In this document: positions 9,478-17,619 of the stretch, piece after piece
Layout: the number at the start of each line of letters is the position of its first letter
Position numbering within the stretch: position 1 is the stretch's first letter
Assembly (NCBI RefSeq): GCF_035917455.1
Contig: NZ_CP109078.1
Coordinates: 62,001 to 126,000, forward strand
Origin: Micromonospora sp. NBC_01796
Lineage (GTDB): Bacteria; Actinomycetota; Actinomycetes; Mycobacteriales; Micromonosporaceae
Direction of reading: 5' to 3'
Length of the DNA stretch: 64,000 bases
Program-made: the position numbers and the translations under genes
Notes under the pieces: model-generated
What the model saw: the letters and a program-made list of their open reading frames with translations, nothing else
Told to the model about the DNA's origin: nothing
Database searches by the model: none

Positions 9478-10476
9478 TTACGAGGAGATGCCGGCCTCGC
9501 TGGCGAGGATCGGGTCGGCCGGGGCGGTGTCGGCCTGGGCGAGCACGTGTTCGGGCAGGGGCAGCCGTACGCCGTGCGCCGCGTCCCAGTCGTAGATCGT
9601 GCCCAGGCCGACCTCGGCCTGGAAGAACTCGACCGCGGACCGGCCGCCGACCACGGGCTCGTCGACCTCGGCGACCAGTCGGCCGGGGACCAGCTTGAAC
9701 CCGTTGCGCAGGGCGGCGCTGAGTCGCCGGTGGCCGTCGACGACAAAGAAGTCGGTGCCGGTGTAGCCGATGCTGAGCGGTTCCAGGGCCGCCTCCCCGG
9801 CCTGCGCCACGTCGTTGACGAAGTCCGACTCCCAGAGTCCGCGCAGGCCCTGGATCTCCTGGCTGGGGTAGATCCGGCCGGGGTCGAGCAGGAGCAGCGG
9901 CGGCGCCTCCTGGAGCACCTGCTTGCCGAGGGTGCCCTCGAAGGCGGCGATGACGTGCTCGACGACCTCCATGGCGGAGGCTCGGGTGGTGTCGCAGATC
10001 AGGTCGTAGTTGCGCAGTTTGGCCTTGTCCACGCCGTACCGGAGGATGAACCGGCTGCGCTCGCTCTCGCTGCGTTCCCGGAGCTTGGTCCGGGCCTCCT
10101 CGATCGAGGTGTAGCTCTCGGCCGGGCCGGAGGGGCGGGCCAGCACCCGGCGGGCGGCCTCGGTCGACTCGGTGATCATGTGAATCTTGAGCGCGTCCCG
10201 GAAGAAGTGCCAGGCCAGGCGGCTGTCGACGATCAACTGCTCGCCGGAGTCGGCGATGTCCTGCTGGAGCTGGTCGACGTACCCGTCGACCGCCTGGTCG
10301 AGCTCGGCGTGCAGGTTGAGCTGCAGGGTGGTCATCTGACGCCGCTGCGCCATCTCGCGGTACAGGTCACCGACGCTGATTCGGCGCAGGCCGAGTCGCT
10401 TGGCGAGTTCGATCGACACGGTGCTCTTACCGCTGCCGAGATCTCCATTGAGAACGATCGATTGACGATCGGTCAC
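9478..10476 (-). CDS. CMP-kinase-like P-loop protein fused to a ParB/Srx-like domain
   Basis: 332 aa. The N-terminal ~200 residues are a P-loop kinase fold resembling type-2 cytidylate kinases: Walker A GDLGSGKST, then GDLYREMA, a VDSRLAWHFF segment and an Arg-rich lid region (RERSESERSR). The C-terminal ~110 residues look like a ParB/sulfiredoxin-type domain: IYPSQEIQGLRGL, then VVDGHRRLSAALRNG, which matches the DGHRR core. The substrate is unknown; a nucleotide kinase coupled to a second phosphoryl- or nucleotide-binding module is inferred. GTG at 10476 is chosen because AGGGG lies 10 nt upstream; GTG at 10485 would put that site too close. It lies alone between priA and def, downstream of a palindrome. 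Confidence 0.65.
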   Translation of the reverse strand: MTDRQSIVLNGDLGSGKSTVSIELAKRLGLRRISVGDLYREMAQRRQMTTLQLNLHAELDQAVDGYVDQLQQDIADSGEQLIVDSRLAWHFFRDALKIHMITESTEAARRVLARPSGPAESYTSIEEARTKLRERSESERSRFILRYGVDKAKLRNYDLICDTTRASAMEVVEHVIAAFEGTLGKQVLQEAPPLLLLDPGRIYPSQEIQGLRGLWESDFVNDVAQAGEAALEPLSIGYTGTDFFVVDGHRRLSAALRNGFKLVPGRLVAEVDEPVVGGRSAVEFFQAEVGLGTIYDWDAAHGVRLPLPEHVLAQADTAPADPILASEAGISS

Positions 10477-10521
10477 GACGCACACACCCCTGATCGCAGA
10501 CTGATTAGGATCACTCGATTA

Positions 10522-10538
10522 CACACCGAACCGGTGTG
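10522..10538. promoter_or_regulatory. Palindrome upstream of the kinase/ParB fusion gene
   Basis: CACACCG-AAC-CGGTGTG, a perfect 7-bp inverted repeat with a 3-nt centre, about 45 bp upstream of the chosen start. The size and symmetry suit a dimeric repressor site; the regulator is unknown. Confidence 0.4.
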
Positions 10539-10620
10539 ATCACGGCATCGTCACACCAATGGGCGGCGACATGAGGGGCGATGTTACCACGCGTACACCA
10601 GGCTCCCGGCGGACCACAGG

Positions 10621-12693
10621 TCAGAACAGATCCAGCGGATCGACCTGGATCCGTACCGCCTGACCGGCCTTGCGGGCGGTGCGTACCCCGGCCGCCTCGT
10701 GCAGCGCGACCGCCAACGCACCGGCCCGGCCACGGGGCACCCGGACCAGCATCCGCTCCTGCCCCTCCCCCGCCGGCACCGGACCGAGGACCTCCGCCCC
10801 GGCCGGCAACCGGGTGACCGCGAGCAGGTCGGCGACCGCGTCGGGCACCCCGGTCAGGCTCGCCATCCGGGCCGCCGGCGGGAAGCCCAGCTCCCGCCGC
10901 TCGGCCAGCTCACGGGCGGCGAACCAGGCCGGATCCCAGCGCAGCAGCGCCTGCACCGGCGCCAGCGCGCCGTCGGCCACCAGCACCACCCGGCCACCGG
11001 CCGCCGCCGGTCGGGCCAGCGCCGCAGCGGTCAGCCAGCGCCGCAGCGCCTCCTCGGCGGCCCGCAGGTCGGCCCGGGTCAGCAGCGCCCAGGAGTCCAG
11101 CAACAGCACCGCACCGTACCCACCGCCGGCCGCGAGCGGCTCGGCGCCGGGCGTCGCCACCACCAGCCCGGCCTCCGCCGGCACCTCGCCGAGCACCTCC
11201 TCCCGACCCGAGGTCCGCACGGGCACGCCGGCGAACGCCCGCCCCAGTTCCTCCGCCGTACGCCGGGCGCCGACCACCGCCGCGCGCAGCCGCCGCCCCC
11301 CGCACTCCGGGCAGGTGTACGCCGCCGCGACCCGCCCACACCAGTGGCAGCTCGGTACGGCGTTCGCCGAACGCAGCGCGAGCGGCCCCGCGCAGTGCGG
11401 GCACCGGGCCGGAGCGCGGCAGTTGGCGCAGGAGACCGAGGGCAGGTACCCCCGACGCGGCACCTGGACCAGCACCGGCAGATCCGCCCGCAGCGCCGCC
11501 CGGGCCGCCTCCCAGGCCAGGCTCGGCAGCCGCGCGGTCGCCGCCCCCGGATCCCGGGCCAGTTGCGGGTCGTCACCGGTCGGTGTCACCTGCGGCGTAC
11601 GCGCCCGCACCGTCGCCCGGTCGGCCACGATCTCCTTCGCCCAACCGGTCTCGACCAGCAGTTGCGCCTCGGCGGTCCGGGCGTGCCCCGCCACCAGGAC
11701 CGCCGCGTCACCGAGTTGGGCACGGGTGAGCAGCACCTCGCGGGCATGCGGGTACGGGGCGCGCGGTTCGGAGTGCAGGTCGTCGCCGTCGTCCCAGATC
11801 GCCACCAGCCCGAGCCGGTCGACCGGGGCGAACATCGCCGCCCGGGTGCCGATCACCACCGGCACCTGTCCCCGCGCGGCGGCGAGGAAGGCCCGGTAAC
11901 GCTTGGCCGGGCCGAGCGCCGCGGAGAGCGCGACGTGCCGTCCGGTGCCGAGTTCGGCGGTGAGCGCCGCGTCGAGGCGGTCGAGGTCGCGGGCGTCGGC
12001 GACCACCGCGACCACTCCCCGCCCACCGCGTACGGTGGCCGCGGCCGCCTCGGCGAACCGTGCCGCCCACTCCTCCCCGGGCAGCGCCGACCAGACCGCA
12101 CGCGGGCGTCGCCCGTCGGTGAGTGCCCGCAGGAACCCCGGTCCGGCCGGATAGTCCCGCCATCCCCGCCCGGGTCGGTCGCCCGCGACCACGTCGGGCC
12201 GCGCCACGTCTGCCGGCGCCACGTCAGGGCTCGTCGCGTCCGCCGGCACCACGTCGGGTGACGCCGCCGCATCCGCCACCACCTCGGATGGCGCCACGCC
12301 CGCGGGCGCCACTCCGGCGGCCACCACGACGTCGGTCGGCGACGGGTCGGTGGTCACCCGGGCGGGGGCGGGCTGCGACTCGACCCGGGCGTGGCGGGGT
12401 GGCACGGCGAGCCGGAGCACGTCGACCAGACCACCGGCGTACCGGTCCGCGACCGCCCGGGCCAGCCGGGCGATCTCCGGGGAGAGCACCCGTTCCGCCG
12501 AGACGAGGCGTTCGAGGTAGGTCAGCCGGCCGTCGTGCGTGGAGGACTCGACCCGCTCCAGCAACCAGCCGTCGACCAGTTGGCCGGCGAACCGGACCCG
12601 GACCCGCGTCCCGGGCCGGGCCGTCTCGGCGAGTTCGCTGGGCACCAGGTAGTCGAACGGGCGGTCCAGGTGGGCCAGCGGCACGTCCACCAC
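10621..12693 (-). CDS. priA: PriA-like primosomal protein N' (helicase motifs degenerate)
   Basis: 690 aa. The 3'-DNA-binding domain is present at the N-terminus (HLDRPFDYLVP, GTRVRVRFAG). The zinc module is intact, with eight cysteines as four CxxC pairs (SCANC, CPHC, CHWC, CPEC) at about residues 418-455. The Walker A position reads WSALPGEEW instead of a GKT loop, and the DEEH box reads WDDGDD. The protein therefore lacks the residues for ATP hydrolysis, as described for actinobacterial PriA. A ~65-residue Ala/Pro/Val/Asp low-complexity insert lies near residues 115-180. Two adjacent GTG codons can serve as start; no clear ribosome site, because the metK hairpin occupies that position. Confidence 0.85.
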   Translation of the reverse strand: MVDVPLAHLDRPFDYLVPSELAETARPGTRVRVRFAGQLVDGWLLERVESSTHDGRLTYLERLVSAERVLSPEIARLARAVADRYAGGLVDVLRLAVPPRHARVESQPAPARVTTDPSPTDVVVAAGVAPAGVAPSEVVADAAASPDVVPADATSPDVAPADVARPDVVAGDRPGRGWRDYPAGPGFLRALTDGRRPRAVWSALPGEEWAARFAEAAAATVRGGRGVVAVVADARDLDRLDAALTAELGTGRHVALSAALGPAKRYRAFLAAARGQVPVVIGTRAAMFAPVDRLGLVAIWDDGDDLHSEPRAPYPHAREVLLTRAQLGDAAVLVAGHARTAEAQLLVETGWAKEIVADRATVRARTPQVTPTGDDPQLARDPGAATARLPSLAWEAARAALRADLPVLVQVPRRGYLPSVSCANCRAPARCPHCAGPLALRSANAVPSCHWCGRVAAAYTCPECGGRRLRAAVVGARRTAEELGRAFAGVPVRTSGREEVLGEVPAEAGLVVATPGAEPLAAGGGYGAVLLLDSWALLTRADLRAAEEALRRWLTAAALARPAAAGGRVVLVADGALAPVQALLRWDPAWFAARELAERRELGFPPAARMASLTGVPDAVADLLAVTRLPAGAEVLGPVPAGEGQERMLVRVPRGRAGALAVALHEAAGVRTARKAGQAVRIQVDPLDLF

Positions 12694-12703
12694 TACGCGA
12701 GCG

Positions 12704-12731
12704 ACCGGCAGCCCGCTCGCGGGCTGCCGGT
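12704..12731 (-). terminator. Hairpin between metK and priA
   Basis: Perfect 12-bp inverted repeat ACCGGCAGCCCG / CGGGCTGCCGGT with a 4-nt loop, 19 nt after the metK stop and only 11 nt before the priA start. It may terminate metK transcripts or shield the priA initiation region. Confidence 0.65.
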
Positions 12732-12749
12732 CGGTACGCCTAGCGGTGG

Positions 12750-13943
12750 TCAGGCTCCTGCGGCCGACTTGAGGTCGGCGGCACGGTCGGTGCCCTCCCA
12801 GGTCAGATCCGGCAGCTCACGACCGAAGTGGCCGTACGCGGCGGTCTTCTGGTAGATCGGACGGAGCAGGTCGAGGTCACGGATGATCGCGGCCGGACGC
12901 AGGTCGAAGACCTCACCGATCGCCTTCTCGATCCGCTCCACCGGGACGTTCTCCGTGCCGAAGGTCTCCACGAACAGGCTCACCGGGTGCGCCTTGCCGA
13001 TCGCGTACGCGACCTGCACCTCGCACCGCTCGGCCAGACCTGCGGCCACCACGTTCTTCGCCACCCACCGGGTCGCGTACGCCGCCGACCGGTCGACCTT
13101 CGACGGGTCCTTGCCGGAGAACGCGCCGCCGCCGTGCCGGGCGTAACCGCCGTAGGTGTCCACAATGATCTTCCGGCCGGTCAGACCCGCGTCGCCCATC
13201 GGGCCGCCGATCTCGAACCGCCCGGTCGGGTTCACCAGCAGCCGGTAACCCTCGGTCTCCAGGCCCAGTTCCTCGAGTTCCGGGGCTATGACGTGCTCGC
13301 GTACGTCCGGGGTCAGCAGCGACTCCAGCGAGATGTCCGCCGCGTGCTGGCTGGAGACGACCACCGTGTTCAGCCGGACCGGGCGCAACCCGTCGTACTC
13401 GATGGTGACCTGGGTCTTGCCGTCCGGGCGCAGGTACGGGATCGTCCCGTCCTTGCGGGCCGAGGCGAGCCGGCGGGCCAGCCGGTGCGCCAACGCGATC
13501 GGCAGCGGCATCAGCTCGGGCGTCTCGGAGCAGGCGAAGCCGAACATCATGCCCTGGTCACCGGCACCCTGCGCGTCCAGCGCACTCTCCGAGGAACCCG
13601 ACCGCAGCTCGAGGGCGCTGTCCACGCCCTGCGCGATGTCGGGCGACTGGGAACCGATGGAGACGCTCACACCACAGGAGGCCCCGTCGAAACCCTTCTT
13701 CGACGAGTCGTACCCGATCCCGAGAATCGTCTCCCGGACGATCGTCGGGATGTCGGCGTACGCCTTGGTGGTCACCTCACCCGCCACGTGCACCTGACCG
13801 GTGGTGATGAGGGTCTCGACCGCCACCCGGCTGCGCGGGTCCTGGGTCAGCAGCGCGTCAAGGATGCCGTCGCTGATCTGGTCAGCGATCTTGTCCGGGT
13901 GGCCTTCCGTGACCGACTCGGAAGTGAACAGGCGGCGTGCCAC
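12750..13943 (-). CDS. metK: S-adenosylmethionine synthetase
   Basis: 397 aa; makes SAM from methionine and ATP. Signature stretches: [14 protein letters not shown] at the N-terminus, [12 protein letters not shown] (adenine loop) and [16 protein letters not shown] (phosphate/Mg-binding loop). GTG start with AGGAG 5 nt upstream; the frame's extension further upstream has no such site. It lies between coaBC and priA, the usual actinobacterial order. The leader is under 90 nt and shows no SAM riboswitch. Confidence 0.96.
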   Translation of the reverse strand: MARRLFTSESVTEGHPDKIADQISDGILDALLTQDPRSRVAVETLITTGQVHVAGEVTTKAYADIPTIVRETILGIGYDSSKKGFDGASCGVSVSIGSQSPDIAQGVDSALELRSGSSESALDAQGAGDQGMMFGFACSETPELMPLPIALAHRLARRLASARKDGTIPYLRPDGKTQVTIEYDGLRPVRLNTVVVSSQHAADISLESLLTPDVREHVIAPELEELGLETEGYRLLVNPTGRFEIGGPMGDAGLTGRKIIVDTYGGYARHGGGAFSGKDPSKVDRSAAYATRWVAKNVVAAGLAERCEVQVAYAIGKAHPVSLFVETFGTENVPVERIEKAIGEVFDLRPAAIIRDLDLLRPIYQKTAAYGHFGRELPDLTWEGTDRAADLKSAAGA

Positions 13944-14030
13944 GGTGCTCCTAAAGGATCTCGAAGAGTGTCGGCGGCAGTCTAGCGCCGCGGACATGGG
14001 TCATTTCCTCGGTGACAGTGTGCTCAGTGG

Positions 14031-15239
14031 TTAAGACGAAACGGTTAAGCGCGTTGTTACCAGGTCCCAGACGCCGTCGGCGAGGTCTTCCTTGGATTGT
14101 TCCGGGAAAACCGTCCTGGATCCATCCGCGCCCAGCACGACCGCAGTATTGAAGTCGGCGCCGAACACCTTGTCCCGCCCCACCTCGTTGACCACGATCA
14201 GATCCGCCTTCTTCCGCGCCAGCTTCGCCCGTGCGTTGGGCTCGGCCTCACGGGTCTCGGCGGCGAAGGCGACCAGTACCTGGTGGGCGTGGCGCCGGTC
14301 GCCGAGTTCGGCGGCGATGTCGGGGTTGGTGACCAGTTCGATGGTGGGCGCCGTACCGTCATCCGTTTTTTTGATCTTCTGGTCGGCGTACGTCGCCGGG
14401 CGGAAGTCCGCCGGTGCCGCCGCCATCACCACCACGTCCGCGTCCGCCGCCGCCGAGAGGGTGGCCTTGCGCAGTTCCTCCGTGGTGGACACGCGAACCA
14501 CCTCCACCCCGGCCGGGTCGGGAAGCGAGACGTTGGCGGCAATCACTGTAACCATAGCGCCACGCACAGTAGCAGTGCGGGCAAAGGCGTAACCCTGTTT
14601 ACCCGAGGATCGGTTGCCCAGGAATCGCACCGGGTCGAGCGGTTCCCTGGTGCCACCGGCGGTGATCACCACCCGACGCCCGGTCAGGTCACGCGGCGCC
14701 ACCGCCCCCCGGCTCAGCGTCCGCCGGGCGATCGCGAAGATCTCCGCCGGGTCGGGCAGTCGACCCTTGCCGGTGTCCGCGCCGGTCAGCCGCCCGCTGG
14801 CGGGCTCGATGACAAGTACGCCGCGAGCGCGCAGCGTCGCCACGTTGGCCACCGTCGCCGGGTGCTCCCACATCTCGGTGTGCATCGCCGGCGCCAGGAC
14901 CACCGGGCAACGGGCGGTCAGCAGCGTGTTGGTGAGCAGGTCGTCGGCCAGCCCGTGCGCGACCTTGGCCAGCAGGTCGGCGGTGGTCGGTGCGACCACG
15001 ACGAGATCCGCCTGCTTACCGATGCGGACGTGCGGGACCTCGTGCACCTCGGCCCAGACATCGTCCGCGACCGGCTTGCCGGAGAGCGCCGCCCAGGTCG
15101 GGGCGCCGACAAAACGCAGGGCCGAGGCCGTCGGTACGACCCGGACGTCATGCCCCGACTCGGTGAAGAGCCGGAGCAGTTCACAGGCCTTGTACGCGGC
15201 AATGCCCCCGCCTACGCCAAGAACGACCTGAGCGGGCAT
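14031..15239 (-). CDS. coaBC: Bifunctional phosphopantothenoylcysteine decarboxylase / phosphopantothenate-cysteine ligase
   Basis: 402 aa; two steps of coenzyme A synthesis. The CoaC flavin domain (about 1-190) has GVGGGIAAYKACELLR, the PAMH clamp (APAMHTEMW) and PASGRLTGADTGKGRL, the actinobacterial variant of the flexible flap. The CoaB domain (about 195-402) has ITAGGTREPLDPVRFLGNRS and the lysine-containing KIKK and NEVGRDKVFG stretches. The ATG is 20 bp downstream of rpoZ. Confidence 0.95.
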   Translation of the reverse strand: MPAQVVLGVGGGIAAYKACELLRLFTESGHDVRVVPTASALRFVGAPTWAALSGKPVADDVWAEVHEVPHVRIGKQADLVVVAPTTADLLAKVAHGLADDLLTNTLLTARCPVVLAPAMHTEMWEHPATVANVATLRARGVLVIEPASGRLTGADTGKGRLPDPAEIFAIARRTLSRGAVAPRDLTGRRVVITAGGTREPLDPVRFLGNRSSGKQGYAFARTATVRGAMVTVIAANVSLPDPAGVEVVRVSTTEELRKATLSAAADADVVVMAAAPADFRPATYADQKIKKTDDGTAPTIELVTNPDIAAELGDRRHAHQVLVAFAAETREAEPNARAKLARKKADLIVVNEVGRDKVFGADFNTAVVLGADGSRTVFPEQSKEDLADGVWDLVTTRLTVSS

Positions 15240-15258
15240 GAGCGATCTTTCGGTCCTG

Positions 15259-15522
15259 CTACGGCTGGTCGGTCGGCTCGGCGGTGAGCAGGCCCGCGTT
15301 GATCTCGCGCATCGCGATCGACAGCGGCTTCTCCTGCGGGGTGGTCTCGACCAGGGGTCCGACGTACTCCAGCAGACCCTCACCGAGCTGGCTGTAGTAG
15401 GCGTTGACCTGGCGGGCCCGCTTGGCCGCGAAGATCACCAGCGCGTACTTGGAGGTGGTCTTTTCCAGCAGCTCGTCGATCGGAGGGTTGGTGATGCCTT
15501 CGGGATTGGCGATGGAACCCAC
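15259..15522 (-). CDS. rpoZ: RNA polymerase omega subunit
   Basis: 87 aa; stabilises the beta' subunit of RNA polymerase. [21 protein letters not shown] and [10 protein letters not shown] are the typical omega core, and the C-terminal [11 protein letters not shown] is conserved in actinobacteria. The GTG start (VGSIANPEG) is the family start; longer versions run into gmk. It sits between gmk and coaBC as in Streptomyces. Confidence 0.95.
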   Translation of the reverse strand: MGSIANPEGITNPPIDELLEKTTSKYALVIFAAKRARQVNAYYSQLGEGLLEYVGPLVETTPQEKPLSIAMREINAGLLTAEPTDQP

Positions 15523-15542
15523 GAGATAAACCTCTGTGTCTC

Positions 15543-16082
15543 TCAACCGCTGGTACGCGGCTGAGCCGGAGTCAGAAAGGATGAACCGAGCAAGCCTACC
15601 AGTTCCTCCGCTGCCCGCTCGACGAAGTCGTTGACCACCACCCGGTCGATTTCCGCCCCGTCGTGCGGTTGGGCGGCCGGCGGAACCACTCCCGGCGGGA
15701 CGAGGTACACCAGACGGGACCCGGGCATCGCGGCCCGTACGCGCCGGGCGCCGGGCAGGTCGAGACTGAGCAGCACCGGCTGGGCGGCCCGCAACCGGGT
15801 CTGGACCGGCTGGCGCGGCGTGCCGTGCAGGTGGCCGGCGTAGCGGTCCCACTCGATCAGTTCGTCGGCGGCGATCAGCGCCTCGAACTCGTCCCGGTCC
15901 ACGAACAGACGCGTCCCGTCGGCCTCGTACGGGCAACGGGATCTGGTGGTCATCGGGACCGATACCCACAACACGGGCGAACGCGCCCGGATCAGCTCGA
16001 TCACGCTCTCCTTGCCGGCCCCGGCAGGACCGGCAAGGAGCGTGAGACGAGCCGCCGGGCGCGCGTCGTCCACCGTACTCAC
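15543..16082 (-). CDS. gmk: Guanylate kinase-like protein, divergent and shortened
   Basis: 179 aa at the canonical gmk position. The P-loop GPAGAGKES and the core [19 protein letters not shown] and [13 protein letters not shown] are recognisable. Several expected features are missing. The second Arg of TTRxxR is Cys (TTRSRC). The YHF Tyr of the GMP site is lost (TRLFV). The ATP lid with GRGTE and the paired arginines (about 20 residues after VPPG) is deleted. Family members are usually about 185-210 aa. It may be poorly active or have altered specificity; a second gmk elsewhere would then be needed. Confidence 0.8.
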   Translation of the reverse strand: MSTVDDARPAARLTLLAGPAGAGKESVIELIRARSPVLWVSVPMTTRSRCPYEADGTRLFVDRDEFEALIAADELIEWDRYAGHLHGTPRQPVQTRLRAAQPVLLSLDLPGARRVRAAMPGSRLVYLVPPGVVPPAAQPHDGAEIDRVVVNDFVERAAEELVGLLGSSFLTPAQPRTSG

Positions 16083-16108
16083 TGCTTGTTTCTACACGCT
16101 GCCACTAA

Positions 16109-16426
16109 CTAGTTGGCGGCGAACTCACCAAGCAGTGCCTTGCGCTGCTGGTCACCCAGGCCGCGCAGACGCCGGCTGTCGGCGATCTTGAGCTTCTCCA
16201 TGATCTGGGTCGCCCGGATCTTGCCGATCCCCGGCATCGCCTGGAGGACGGCCGAAACCTTCAGCTTGCCGACGACGTCGTCGCCCTCCGCCCGGTCGAG
16301 GACGGCGGCGAGGGTGGTCTTGCCCTGCTTGAGCTGCTCCTTCAGCTCAGCACGGGCTTTGCGGATCTCCGCAGCCTTCTCCAGCGCGGCTGCACGCTGT
16401 TCGGGGCTCAGTTGGGGGAGCGGCAC
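16109..16426 (-). CDS. mihF: Actinobacterial integration host factor mIHF
   Basis: 105 aa, nucleoid-associated DNA-bending protein specific to actinobacteria. A basic helix (EIRKARAELKEQLKQGK) is followed by a helix-two-turn-helix domain with PGIGKIRATQIMEKLKI, the ribosomal-S13-like DNA-binding motif. GTG start with GAGGAG upstream. It lies between pyrF and gmk and has its own promoter. Confidence 0.94.
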   Translation of the reverse strand: MPLPQLSPEQRAAALEKAAEIRKARAELKEQLKQGKTTLAAVLDRAEGDDVVGKLKVSAVLQAMPGIGKIRATQIMEKLKIADSRRLRGLGDQQRKALLGEFAAN

Positions 16427-16530
16427 CAGTTCTCCTCAGGTCCCTATCGCGACGGGCGGAACGCACCGCCGCATCTGTGAAACGTGGGGTGGCTGGAAAC
16501 CAAAGGGGTATGTGGTTCCCAGCGCCGGGA

Positions 16531-16559
16531 AAACTAGCGGTCAGCAGAGTTTTCGGCAA
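16531..16559 (-). promoter_or_regulatory. Probable housekeeping promoter of mihF
   Basis: On the minus strand, -35 TTGCCG (16559-16554), a 17-bp spacer, then -10 TAGTTT (16536-16531). This fits the actinobacterial primary sigma consensus (TTGnnn / TAnnnT). It gives a leader of about 95 nt. It lies after the end of pyrF, so mihF-gmk-rpoZ can be transcribed separately from the pyr genes. Confidence 0.55.
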
Positions 16560-16597
16560 CGTGGACGCGCCATGATCATGCGACCGTGACCGAGCTA

Positions 16598-17440
16598 TCA
16601 CTCACCGGCGCGGTCGAGTACGGCCCGACAATCGGCCAGCGCGCGGTCCGCGGCGGCCCGCAGCGCGGACCGGTCCGGCCCGTGCCCGAGCACCTCGCGG
16701 GAGTACGACGGCAGCACCGCGGTCAGGTCCCGACCGAAGACCGTACGCAGGTCGGCAGCGCTCCCGCCCTGGGCGCCGAGACCGGGCGCGAGCATCGGGC
16801 CGTGCACGCGGGACAGGTCGTGACCGGTCTCGCCGATCGTCGCGCCGACCACCAGCCCGAAACTTCCGAGCGGCTCGGCACCCACGTTGAGCTGGGAAAT
16901 CTCGTCGATCACGGTTTGCGCGACGGTCCGGCCGTCGGCGCCGCGGGCGTGTTGCACGGCCGGACCCTCCGGATTGGAGGTGAGCGCGAGCACGAAGACG
17001 CCGCCGCCGTGCGCCGCCGCCGTGTCGAACATCGGCGCGAGCGAGCCGACGCCCAGATACGGACTCGCGGTGATCGCATCGACATACAGCGGACTGGATG
17101 GATCGAGATACGCGGCGGCGTACGCGCTCACCGTGGAGCCGATGTCACCACGCTTGACGTCCAGAAGCACAAGAGCTCCGGCATCTCTCAACTGTCGGAT
17201 AGTTGACTCAAGTACCTCGAGTCCTCGGGACCCGAAGCGCTCGTAGAACGCCGACTGCGGCTTCACCACTGCGACCCGGTCGCCCAGTGCCTCGGCCACC
17301 GTCTCGCTGAACCGCGCCAACCCGGTCACGTCGTCGGGCAGTCCCCAGCGGTCCAGCAGCGCGCCGTGCGGGTCGATACCCACACAGAGCGGCCCCCGCT
17401 CCGCCATCGCCCGGTGCAGCCGCGTCCCGAAGCTCTCCAT
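16598..17440 (-). CDS. pyrF: Orotidine 5'-phosphate decarboxylase
   Basis: 280 aa, the long actinobacterial/mycobacterial type. It makes UMP from OMP. Evidence: CVGIDPH near the N-terminus, VVKPQSAFYERFGSRG and LLDVKRGDIGST (catalytic Asp-Lys-Asp tetrad), VVGATIGE and APGLGAQGG (phosphate gripper). ATG at 17440; the large frame continuing upstream over bioA is a shadow. It is last in the pyr group, separated from bioA by 179 bp that contains a repeated CCCTCCCGGTAC motif. Confidence 0.95.
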   Translation of the reverse strand: MESFGTRLHRAMAERGPLCVGIDPHGALLDRWGLPDDVTGLARFSETVAEALGDRVAVVKPQSAFYERFGSRGLEVLESTIRQLRDAGALVLLDVKRGDIGSTVSAYAAAYLDPSSPLYVDAITASPYLGVGSLAPMFDTAAAHGGGVFVLALTSNPEGPAVQHARGADGRTVAQTVIDEISQLNVGAEPLGSFGLVVGATIGETGHDLSRVHGPMLAPGLGAQGGSAADLRTVFGRDLTAVLPSYSREVLGHGPDRSALRAAADRALADCRAVLDRAGE

Positions 17441-17619
17441 CGCGCTCTCCTCTCCTCGCCACGACGCGGGGCGCGCCACGGCTCCAGCCCTCCCGGTACG
17501 CACCCGGCGTCGCGGGTGCGGCACGCAGCCTTCCGCGGTCCGGCAGCCGGCCCTCCCGGTACGGGGACCGGATGTCGGTGGCCACCGGTGGTGGTGGCCG
17601 GCGGGGTGGCGACGGCGGA

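Noticed and set aside
9048-9746. Minus-strand frame spanning the def-kinase gap
   Set aside because: Arg/Pro/Ser-rich, overlaps the kinase gene in another frame, no start signals.
12102-12420. Repeat-rich stretch in priA as a separate mobile insertion
   Set aside because: It keeps the reading frame and has no terminal repeats or duplications; better seen as a low-complexity linker.
13944-14030. SAM riboswitch upstream of metK
   Set aside because: The gap is only 87 nt and lacks the conserved SAM-binding core.
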